DNA of 16,743 nucleotides. It comes from DASWUD01 sp036401755 (GTDB taxonomy: Bacteria > Pseudomonadota > Gammaproteobacteria > Thiohalomonadales > Thiohalomonadaceae). The stretch spans positions 1 through 16,743 of the forward strand of contig DASWUD010000178.1 in the NCBI GenBank assembly GCA_036401755.1. The letters are read 5' to 3'. The position numbers and the translations under genes are program-made. Positions within the stretch are counted from its first letter, which is position 1, and each line of letters starts with the position of its first letter. Below the pieces are notes generated by a model. The model was given only the letters and a program-made list of their open reading frames with translations, was not told where the DNA came from and ran no database searches. Below, piece by piece: positions 7,227-13,535 of the stretch.

Positions 7227-8732
7227 ATGAGCGACAACAAGCCGCAAGCCGAACCGGTTGATGAGAACAAGCTGATCGCGGAGCGCCGCGCCAAACTGCA
7301 GCAGCTGCGCGAAAAAGGGGTGGCCTTCCCCAATGACTTCCGCCGCAACGTGATGGCGGGCGAGCTGCACGCCAAATACGGCAATGCCAGCACTGAAGAG
7401 CTGGAGGCCAATCCGGTACGCGTCACCATCGCCGGGCGTGTCATGTTGCGCCGCATCATGGGCAAGGCCTCGTTCGTCACCATCAAGGACATGTCCGGCA
7501 CGATTCAGCTCTTCGTGCAGATGGCATCGGTGGGCGACGATGTTTACGACGACTTCAAGCGCTGGGACATCGGCGACATCATCGGCGGCGAAGGCGATCT
7601 GTTCCGCACCAAGACCGGCGAGCTGTCGGTGCGTGTCGACTCGATCCGCCTGCTCACCAAGGCGCTGCGCCCGCTGCCCGACAAGTTCCACGGCCTCGCC
7701 GATCAGGAGATGCGCTATCGCCAGCGTTATGTGGATCTGATCGTCAACGACACCACCCGCGAAACCTTCCGCATCCGCTCGAAGATCATCCACCAGATCC
7801 GCGAATTCCTGGTCGAGCGCGACTTCCTCGAAGTGGAGACGCCGATGATGCACGTGATCCCCGGCGGCGCCAGCGCCAAGCCCTTCGTCACCCATCACAA
7901 CGCACTCGACATGGATCTCTACCTGCGCATCGCACCGGAGCTCTATCTGAAGCGTCTGGTGGTGGGCGGTTTCGAGCGCGTCTTCGAGATCAACCGCAAC
8001 TTCCGCAACGAAGGGCTGTCGACACGTCACAACCCCGAGTTCACCATGATCGAGTTTTACCAGGCCTACGCCGACTACCGCGACATGATGGACACCACCG
8101 AAGCAATGCTGCGCACCCTGGCGCAGAACATTCTTGGCACCACGATGATCAACTATCAAGGCCAGCAGTTTGATTTCGGTTCACCCTTCAAGCGCATGTC
8201 CATGAAGGAGTCGATCCTCGCCTTCAATCCGCAGATCAAGGCGGCACAGCTGGAGAGCCTGGAAGAGGCGAGCAAGATCGCGCGCAGCCTCGGCCAGGAG
8301 GTGAAGCCGAGCTTCGGCCTCGGCAAGGTGCAGACCATCATCTTCGAAGAGACGGTGGAGCACAAACTGATGCAGCCGACCTTTATTACTGCCTACCCCA
8401 CCGAGATCTCACCGCTGGCACGCCTCAGCGACGAAGACCCGACCGTCACCGACCGCTTCGAATTCTTCATCGGTGGCCGCGAGATAGCCAACGGCTTCTC
8501 CGAGCTCAACGACCCGGAAGATCAGGCCGAGCGCTTCCGCAAGCAGGTGCTGGAGAAGGACGCCGGCGACGACGAAGCGATGCACTTCGACGCCGACTAC
8601 ATCGTCGCCCTCGAACACGGCCTACCGCCCACCGCCGGCGAAGGCATCGGCATCGACCGCCTGGTGATGCTCTTCACCGATGCGCCCTCGATTCGCGATG
8701 TGCTCCTCTTCCCGCATATGCGGCACGAATAA
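7227..8732 (+). CDS. lysS: Lysyl-tRNA synthetase, class II
   Basis: This cytosolic enzyme charges tRNA-Lys. It has 501 residues, the normal length. The N-terminal OB-fold anticodon-binding domain includes VTIAGRVMLRRIMGKASFVTI. The class II catalytic core follows, with motif 1 around FLVERDFLEVETPMM, motif 2 as FRNEGLSTRHNPEFTMIEFY (from about residue 259) and motif 3 as GEGIGIDRLVMLF near residue 472. AAAGAGAG lies just upstream of the ATG at 7227. It is 26 bases downstream of prfB and probably in the same transcript. A very strong terminator hairpin lies about 90 bases after its stop. Confidence 0.98.
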   Translation: MSDNKPQAEPVDENKLIAERRAKLQQLREKGVAFPNDFRRNVMAGELHAKYGNASTEELEANPVRVTIAGRVMLRRIMGKASFVTIKDMSGTIQLFVQMASVGDDVYDDFKRWDIGDIIGGEGDLFRTKTGELSVRVDSIRLLTKALRPLPDKFHGLADQEMRYRQRYVDLIVNDTTRETFRIRSKIIHQIREFLVERDFLEVETPMMHVIPGGASAKPFVTHHNALDMDLYLRIAPELYLKRLVVGGFERVFEINRNFRNEGLSTRHNPEFTMIEFYQAYADYRDMMDTTEAMLRTLAQNILGTTMINYQGQQFDFGSPFKRMSMKESILAFNPQIKAAQLESLEEASKIARSLGQEVKPSFGLGKVQTIIFEETVEHKLMQPTFITAYPTEISPLARLSDEDPTVTDRFEFFIGGREIANGFSELNDPEDQAERFRKQVLEKDAGDDEAMHFDADYIVALEHGLPPTAGEGIGIDRLVMLFTDAPSIRDVLLFPHMRHE

Positions 8733-8771
8733 ACAGGGCAGGTGGGCACGCAAAAGGACGCGCGATGAGCG

Positions 8772-8789
8772 TAATGCCGATCAGTTAAA
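8772..8789. mobile_element. Solo IS4-type terminal sequence (remnant)
   Basis: TAATGCCGATCAGTTAA at 8772-8788 matches, from memory, the terminal inverted repeat of E. coli IS4 almost perfectly. No matching opposite end was seen by eye, and no transposase frame lies next to it. It may be the end of a degraded IS4-family insertion or a small non-autonomous derivative. The terminator hairpin at 8825-8860 may belong to the same element. Confidence 0.45.
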
Positions 8790-8824
8790 GCAATAACTTG
8801 CTTGACTGGCCCAGGAATGGGATC

Positions 8825-8860
8825 AAAATCCGGCGATCGTTTCGATCGCCGGATTTTTTT
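8825..8860 (+). terminator. Strong intrinsic terminator downstream of lysS
   Basis: AAAATCCGGCGATCG (8825-8839) and CGATCGCCGGATTTT (8843-8857) form a perfect 15-bp stem around a TTT loop, with a T run continuing to 8860. It should terminate transcripts leaving prfB-lysS. The run of A bases on the 5' side means it could also act on the minus strand. Confidence 0.93.
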
Positions 8861-8876
8861 ATGTTTATCAGCAAGG

Positions 8877-8952
8877 GTAGGATGGGGGGCATGGCGGAAC
8901 CCATCGGGGCAGATTGATATCAGTGGGTTTCGTTGTCACTGCACCCACCTTA
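8877..8952. repeat. Degenerate palindromic intergenic repeat
   Basis: The left arm (8877-8905, beginning GTAGGATGGG and ending GGAACCCATC) and the right arm (8923-8952, beginning GTGGGTTTCG and ending CACCCACCTTA) are imperfect inverted copies of about 30 bases. This resembles the common dispersed proteobacterial repeat built from GTAGGGTGGG...AACCCACC units. The translated frame across it is an artefact of the repeat, not a gene. Recognition of the repeat family is from memory. Confidence 0.55.
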
Positions 8953-9492
8953 TATTCGCGCTCGGAGACGTCAGGTTCAGCAATGTGGGGGGCAATAACG
9001 CAGCGTATTGCACATGACGGGATTTACAATTATGGCAGATATATTTACATTGAAGAAAGAACGGCATGACATAGGGTGAATGTTCATTTCCGAAGCTTTT
9101 TTAATCCGCTGTTCCGGGTTAACAGTTACAGCCTCTCATCCTTCTTATCGTGTGATATAGCTCAGGACAGTTCAATTAGTCACAGTGGTCAGCACCCGAT
9201 ATTACCCTCGTAGGCTCCCTCAGTCTCTATACCCGGTTTTCTCGTTTTTTTCTGTTTCAGGTTGCACTGAAATGGCGCACTCATTCTCATATTCTCATAT
9301 AATGTTTTGCTTATACTTACCATGGGTGCGCAAGGCGCCATCAATGGTGCCATTAGGATGCTCATTTGCCCATGAGCTCAGCCTTGCCATCACTGTCCTG
9401 ACAGCATTGGCTAAATCCTTCGAGAAGAGGTGATTAGCGCGATACATCGGGGTTAGCACGTTTTCCAGCGCCGCGTCATGGAGAGCACAGCA
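8953..9492. other. AT-rich non-coding stretch upstream of the diguanylate cyclase gene
   Basis: I see no convincing gene here. The composition is clearly more AT-rich than the flanks. A TATAAT box lies at 9298-9303 inside a short direct repeat (ATTCTCAT twice). A TTGCAC at 9262-9267 is too far upstream to pair with it, so no promoter is firmly assigned. The short open frames on both strands lack ribosome sites and recognisable motifs. The region may carry the promoter of the downstream gene. Confidence 0.5.
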
Positions 9493-11427
9493 ATGCCAGG
9501 TCAATACGCTCTGGTGGATTTTTTGGGAGCACGCAGGGTAGGACGGAGAGTCAACTCGCTTCGAGCGTTTCTTCTCGTGCTGCTGGTGATGGCGCCATTT
9601 TCCCTTCATGCGCTCACCCTGGACGGTACAAGTGATGGCATGGCCCTTGGCAGATATCTCTCCGTTTTAAAGGACGAATCTCGGCAGCTGGGGATCAGGG
9701 AGGTGCGCCGCGCAGCCGATGCGGACTCTTTTCAGGCAGTAGAGGGCTCCTACGAACCCAATTTCGGTTATACCGATGCGGCGCTCTGGTTTCATACCAC
9801 CCTCGATAACGGTACGTCCGAAACGGAATGGTTGCTGGAGTTGGCCTTCGCTCCTCTCGACGAGGTGGAACTTTTTCTGGTCGACAAAGCTTCGGGCGCG
9901 CCGATGGCCCATTATAGCACCGGTGACACCCTGCCATTCTCCGAACGTCCGCTAGCCCATCGTCACTTCGTCTTTCCCGTGACACTCGCGCCCCACAACT
10001 CCTACGAGCTCTTTCTGCGTGTTCGTTCTGACGGCACAGTGACAGCGCCACTCTTTATATGGAAGCCGTCCTCCTTTGACCTTGCAAGCCGCAACTCCTA
10101 CATGGCGATTATGCTCTATTTCGGCTTGCTGCTGGCGTTTTTCACCTACAACCTGCGTCTCTACTTTTCATTGCACGATCGGGTCTACCTCTACTATCTG
10201 GGCTTTATCGCCGCCATCACACTAGGAATGGGGGCGTGGAACGGCCTCTTCTTTGAATACCTATGGCCGGACTCGCCCCGCTGGGGAAATCTCGCGGCTG
10301 TGGTCGGTTACAACCTCACGGGTATGTTCGGGGCAATCTTTTCGCGCACTTTTTTGAATAGCCGGATCTATACGCCCCTGCTTGACCGTGTCATGAAGTA
10401 CTGCACATGGATGTTTGCATTGCTGGTGATCGCCTCGCCGCTGGCGCGCTACCAGCAGATTGCCATGATGACGTCGGCAGTCGGGATTCTCTTTTCCATC
10501 GCCGCGGTATCGAGCGGTGTGCACTGTCTGCATCGCGGCCAGCGCTCGGCACGCTACTTTTTAGTGGCGTGGAGTCTGCTATTGCTCGGCACGGCCATTT
10601 TTGGCGCACGCAACTTCGGCCTGTTGCCGACCAATCTGTTTACCCGTTACGCGATGCAGTTTGGCAGTGCCATCGAGATCCTGCTCTTTTCGTTTGCCTT
10701 GGCCGAACGCATTTCCGACCTGCGCCGCGGCAAGGAGCTGGCCGAGGGGGCAGCGCTGGCTGCGAAAAAGTCGATGGTGGAACTCCTGGAGCACACTGAG
10801 CAGGAACTGGAGCAGCGGGTCAAGGAGCGCACTCATGAGTTGACTACACTCAACAACCGCCTCAAGGAGCAGGAGCTGCGGCTCAAGGGGTTGGCAATGT
10901 ATGACCCGCTCACAGGGCTGGCCAACCGAACCTTGCTTTATGAGCGGATCGCTGAAGCGCTGACCAGTGCACAGCAGCACTCCCTCAAGGTAGCCTTGCT
11001 GCTCATCGACCTGGATGAGTTCAAGCCGATCAACGATTCACTCGGCCACGAGGTGGGCGATACGGTATTGCAGGCTATCGCGACCCGTCTGCAGGAGTTG
11101 GTTCGCACCAGTGATACCGTGGCACGACTGGGGGGCGACGAGTTTGTGATTGTGCTCTCTGATCTGGACGATGCGATCAGGGCGGTGGCGATAGGTGAAA
11201 AGGTGATCCGCGAGCTGGCGCAGCCGATGGTGGTGAATGGCAATACGCTGCAGGTGAGTGCCAGCGTGGGCGTGGCGTTTTATCCGGAGGACGGCAGCAG
11301 TATCGCAACTCTGTTGCGCCAGGCCGACAAGGCGATGTATGAAGCCAAGCGGAACGGCCGCAACCGTATTTTTCTCAGTATCGGGTGTGTTACCCCTGAA
11401 ACGTCGGATCAGGTCGGAATGGCATAG
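9493..11427 (+). CDS. Membrane diguanylate cyclase: 7TMR-DISMED2, 7TM and GGDEF domains
   Basis: This is a probable inner-membrane enzyme making c-di-GMP from two GTP in response to an extracytoplasmic signal. The 644 residues are, in order: signal sequence (SLRAFLLVLLVMAPFSLHA); 7TMR-DISMED2 periplasmic domain (about 45-180, with FGYTDAALWFHTTLDN); seven-helix 7TMR-DISM membrane domain (about 195-400); a charged coiled-coil linker (EQELEQRVKERTHELTTLNN); and a GGDEF domain from DPLTGLANR at about 471. The active-site motif is intact GGDEF at 547-551. The inhibitory RxxD (RTSD, 538-541) lies five residues upstream, so product inhibition is expected. ATG 9493 is chosen because GGAGAG (9480-9485) precedes it by 7 nt. 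ATG 9478 and TTG 9523 are alternatives. Its last 19 bases overlap the converging acetyltransferase gene. The signal sensed is unknown. Confidence 0.92.
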   Translation: MPGQYALVDFLGARRVGRRVNSLRAFLLVLLVMAPFSLHALTLDGTSDGMALGRYLSVLKDESRQLGIREVRRAADADSFQAVEGSYEPNFGYTDAALWFHTTLDNGTSETEWLLELAFAPLDEVELFLVDKASGAPMAHYSTGDTLPFSERPLAHRHFVFPVTLAPHNSYELFLRVRSDGTVTAPLFIWKPSSFDLASRNSYMAIMLYFGLLLAFFTYNLRLYFSLHDRVYLYYLGFIAAITLGMGAWNGLFFEYLWPDSPRWGNLAAVVGYNLTGMFGAIFSRTFLNSRIYTPLLDRVMKYCTWMFALLVIASPLARYQQIAMMTSAVGILFSIAAVSSGVHCLHRGQRSARYFLVAWSLLLLGTAIFGARNFGLLPTNLFTRYAMQFGSAIEILLFSFALAERISDLRRGKELAEGAALAAKKSMVELLEHTEQELEQRVKERTHELTTLNNRLKEQELRLKGLAMYDPLTGLANRTLLYERIAEALTSAQQHSLKVALLLIDLDEFKPINDSLGHEVGDTVLQAIATRLQELVRTSDTVARLGGDEFVIVLSDLDDAIRAVAIGEKVIRELAQPMVVNGNTLQVSASVGVAFYPEDGSSIATLLRQADKAMYEAKRNGRNRIFLSIGCVTPETSDQVGMA

Positions 11428-11864
11428 TGATAGACGAAGAACTGCTCGTCACGCTTCCAGCCGATAGCTTGATACAGCGCCTGGGCGGCATGGTTGCCTA
11501 CTGCCGTGGAGAGGGTCACCCGTATAGCCCCCACCGCGCGTGCAAACTCGATGGTGCTGAACATCAGTTTCGAGGCCACCCCCTTCCGGCGCGCCGCTTC
11601 TTGCACGAAGAGGTCATTGAGCACATAGGTGCGCGCAAGCGATACCGAGGAGAAGCTCGGGTAGAGTTGGGCGAAGCCGACGGGTTGTTCTTCATGGTGT
11701 GCAAGGAACAGGACTGACTCGCCATGATCAAAGCGTGCCAGCAGAAACTCCCGGGCGGCGCTCAGATCACTGGGGCGGCCGTAGAATTGGCGATAGCCAT
11801 CAAAGAGTGGAACAAGTGCCTCCATATCTGACAGGGCGGCTTGGCGAACGGTGATGTTGTTCAT
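11409..11864 (-). CDS. GNAT-family N-acetyltransferase
   Basis: This is a 151-residue cytosolic protein with the whole GNAT fold. It has an N-terminal strand-helix start (ITVRQAALSDMEALVPLF), the central strand FLAHHEEQPVGFAQLYPSF, and the acetyl-CoA pyrophosphate loop in VLNDLFVQEAARRKGVASKLM (R92xxG95xA97). The C-terminal part is LSTAVGNHAAQALYQAIGWKRDEQFFVYHY, typical of motif B. The substrate cannot be inferred, and small-molecule amines are as likely as protein N-termini. The ATG has no strong Shine-Dalgarno. It is tail-to-tail with the diguanylate cyclase gene with a 19-base overlap, and 96 bases downstream of the GFA-family gene on the same strand, possibly cotranscribed with it. Confidence 0.93.
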   Translation of the reverse strand: MNNITVRQAALSDMEALVPLFDGYRQFYGRPSDLSAAREFLLARFDHGESVLFLAHHEEQPVGFAQLYPSFSSVSLARTYVLNDLFVQEAARRKGVASKLMFSTIEFARAVGAIRVTLSTAVGNHAAQALYQAIGWKRDEQFFVYHYAIPT

Positions 11865-11960
11865 GTTGGTTAGTTGTTCTTTGTTGGAAGCGAATCTATC
11901 GCGATCACGGGCCTTTGCCCAGGCGTGGTGCTCAACGGAAGAGCGGTCGATGTGTTCAAC

Positions 11961-12410
11961 TCATGTTGCGTTTGCGGTCGTGGGAAATAGCGGCTCGAAG
12001 CCGCTCTCCCCGCCAAATTGCGGCAGTCCATCGCAGATGTGGGTCCAGGCAGCCTTGTCGCCTACAAAATAATGTGCAGTGGGTGCTTGGCAAAGCGGTG
12101 GCCGGATAATGCCCGCAGGGATGCCGACAATATCCGGATAGCGCGCATCCGTATAAGACACTGCCGTTCCACAAATCGGGCAAAAACGTTTTGCCACATG
12201 GGAAGAGACGGTGTAGGCGCTCAGCTGACTTTCACCCTGGCGATAGCGAAACTGCTCGGCCGGGACACTGACCCAGGTGGTATAGGCCGCGCCACTTAAC
12301 GAGCGGCACATGTTGCAGTGGCAGTTAATGACGCTTTTGAACGGGTGCACGACTTCAAATCTCACCGCACCACAGTAGCATCCGCCGGTCGCGATTTCAT
12401 TGGTATCCAT
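11961..12410 (-). CDS. GFA-family zinc protein (glutathione-dependent formaldehyde-activating-like)
   Basis: This is a 149-residue member of the GFA/DUF636 (CENP-V-like) family. All seven zinc cysteines are present in the family pattern. C11 and C13 with C77 and C80 (CPIC) should form the structural site. C30, C32 and C35 (CHCNMC) should form the second, catalytic-type site. Many such proteins have no proven formaldehyde-glutathione activity, so function is open. The start at 12410 is preferred over the ATG four codons upstream because GGAG lies 6 nt before it. The C-terminal FGGESGFEPLFPTTANAT is unremarkable. It is on the same strand as the GNAT gene downstream (96-base gap) and the membrane-protein gene upstream (180-base gap). 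Confidence 0.92.
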   Translation of the reverse strand: MDTNEIATGGCYCGAVRFEVVHPFKSVINCHCNMCRSLSGAAYTTWVSVPAEQFRYRQGESQLSAYTVSSHVAKRFCPICGTAVSYTDARYPDIVGIPAGIIRPPLCQAPTAHYFVGDKAAWTHICDGLPQFGGESGFEPLFPTTANAT

Positions 12411-12590
12411 GTTCAGCTCCATGCTTTTTTATCGACAGAAACGCTCCGCTACCCACGGGGCATAAATTCCGGGAGGGAGAGTTGTGGGGTGGGGGAAAAT
12501 AAACCTCGTTCAATCTTTACTCCCGGATAACCAGGCCAAGACAGCTGGTTGCGCAGCGAAGCGCGAGGCACTTGGTTTTCAGCTACGGTG

Positions 12591-12989
12591 TCAGGGGGTG
12601 CTCCGGGCAGCAAAGAACGGATGGCGCCTGGCAGAGATGAGATAGAGCGCGGCTCCCAGGCCATATACCCCCTCCAGGGCCCACAGGTACTCATCAAGGG
12701 GCCACTCTGTGAGCGGCAGCTCCGGGGCAGAGAGGGCGGCCAGGCCGGCGAGGAAAACGCCAAAAAATATCGCGATTTTCCGCTCCTGCTCGTCGCCGTT
12801 CCACAGTTTTCTGAACAGGTAGATGAGCAATGCGGACATTGCCAGGCTTACCATCCACCAGTGGCTGCCATAAAGCAGGTGAATCGCCAGGTCAGCCAAT
12901 GCAAAAGCGATGAACAGCGCCACGATCACCACAACGCCCAGCGGGCGGGAGGTGGTTTGTTGTGGGAGAGGGGGCGGGACCTCACTCAT
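12591..12989 (-). CDS. Small multi-pass membrane protein of unknown function
   Basis: This is a 132-residue protein I do not recognise. After a proline-rich cytosolic N-terminus (MSEVPPPLPQQTT), hydrophobic segments occur at about 17-40, 43-60 and 72-87. A weaker one near 104-121 (LWALEGVYGLGAALYLISAR) suggests three or four membrane helices with a basic C-terminus. The start is well supported: AGGAG lies 6 nt before the ATG. The proline-rich N-terminus followed by membrane helices resembles many unnamed small inner-membrane proteins. No catalytic motif is seen. It sits alone upstream of the GFA-family gene on the same strand. Confidence 0.82.
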   Translation of the reverse strand: MSEVPPPLPQQTTSRPLGVVVIVALFIAFALADLAIHLLYGSHWWMVSLAMSALLIYLFRKLWNGDEQERKIAIFFGVFLAGLAALSAPELPLTEWPLDEYLWALEGVYGLGAALYLISARRHPFFAARSTP

Positions 12990-13299
12990 GTGGCGCTCCT
13001 TGCAAGTGGGAGAAAATTTATTGCCCGTCAGTGCAGAGCCGTTTCATATATCGGGATAGCCTGCGACTATCAGGATCTTATTGATTTGTGCTGGGGGTGT
13101 CGATAGGGGCGTACCAGTAGCACTCACTCCAGGTTCGCTGGTCAGAGTTTGCAATCGAAGATAACTAACTGCCTCGTTTGTGTGGTGTAATCACGCGACA
13201 TCAGCGGGGATCAACCTTGGCAATTGTCAGACTCAGGCATGAAATACCGGCGATGGTGTAGTGTTTGCTACATGACTTGTAGCGGTATGATGCGGGTTG
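12990..13299. other. Non-coding spacer between divergent genes
   Basis: I see no gene here. A short plus-strand frame starting near 13224 is rejected because it lacks a ribosome site and runs into the mod promoter and leader. Only small dyads are visible, such as GCTAC/GTAGC near 13267-13283. The stretch should hold the minus-strand promoter of the membrane-protein gene, but no convincing -35/-10 pair was found. Confidence 0.5.
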
Positions 13300-13327
13300 T
13301 TGGAGTGCGCTGGTTTACCGCTATAGT
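13300..13327 (+). promoter_or_regulatory. Candidate sigma-70 promoter of modABC
   Basis: TTGGAG (13300-13305) and TATAGT (13322-13327) are separated by 16 bases. The -10 matches the consensus in five of six bases, the -35 only in three. Transcription would begin around 13334-13335, leaving a leader of about 200 nt before modA. Confidence 0.5.
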
Positions 13328-13342
13328 CATATTTATCTATCG
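13319..13342. promoter_or_regulatory. Possible ModE operator (degenerate Mo-box)
   Basis: The half-sites CGCTATAG (13319-13326) and ATCTATCG (13335-13342) frame an 8-base centre. The overall 24-base size and the CG.TAT/TA.CG ends resemble the CGTTATAT...ATAACG ModE site of E. coli modABCD. It overlaps the -10 box and predicted start, the position expected for Mo-dependent repression. The symmetry is imperfect (5 of 8 between half-sites), and no modE is in the window. Confidence 0.4.
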
Positions 13343-13347
13343 GATTG

Positions 13348-13464
13348 GAGAGGGGCATGGGCACAAGGCAGACTGGGCGATGCGGGATGCCACGAGCAGC
13401 GTGGCCGGTGAACTGCGGTGCAGTGCACTACCTGCTGCACGCAAGTGACACAGTCCATCCTCTC
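13348..13464 (+). promoter_or_regulatory. Structured modA 5' leader, riboswitch candidate (Moco-type hypothesis)
   Basis: The leader can fold into a closed multi-stem structure. Closing stem: GAGAGG (13348-13353) with CCTCTC (13459-13464), ATGG (13357-13360) with CCAT (13455-13458), and ACTG (13372-13375) with CAGT (13451-13454). Hairpin A: GCCACG (13389-13394) with CGTGGC (13400-13405). Hairpin B: 13412-13423 with 13435-13446, 11 bp with one bulged base on each side. Nested stems closing two hairpins in front of a molybdate-transport gene suggest a ligand-binding RNA. The molybdenum-cofactor (Moco) motif is known to precede mod and moa genes, but I could not confirm its conserved bases from memory. 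Confidence 0.45.
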
Positions 13465-13535
13465 GTGGCTGCTTACAGAGTGATCCTCACCCACGCTAAC
13501 GAACTTTGATTTCACTTATTCGAGACAAGAAAGCA

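Noticed and set aside
7077..8159. Long minus-strand frame opposite lysS
   Set aside because: It is antisense to highly conserved lysS. Its length reflects GC-rich codon bias in the sense strand.
8765..8788. Tiny ORF ATG...TAA over the IS-like end
   Set aside because: Seven codons coincide with the IS terminal sequence and nothing suggests translation.
8802..9017. Plus-strand frame of 71 codons after lysS
   Set aside because: It runs through the terminator and the palindromic repeat. Its peptide is the kind produced by translating that repeat, and there is no ribosome site.
9262..9303. Promoter pair TTGCAC and TATAAT upstream of the diguanylate cyclase
   Set aside because: The spacing is 30 bases, too long for sigma-70, and no better -35 was found.
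9295..9609. Minus-strand open frame of 104 codons overlapping the diguanylate cyclase start, considered as a transposase remnant
   Set aside because: I could not match it to a family. It has no ribosome site, and it overlaps the well-supported GGDEF gene. It could still be a decayed fragment; a protein search of residues 30-104 would decide.
11990..12015. AGCGGCT/AGCCGCT hairpin near the end of the GFA-family gene
   Set aside because: It lies inside coding sequence with no T-tract on either side.
12449..13106. Long plus- and minus-strand frames around the small membrane protein
   Set aside because: They are shadows of the 12591-12989 minus-strand gene, which alone has a strong ribosome site and membrane-protein composition.
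13224..13448. Plus-strand frame of 74 codons upstream of modA
   Set aside because: It spans the promoter and structured leader, has no Shine-Dalgarno, and looks non-protein in composition.
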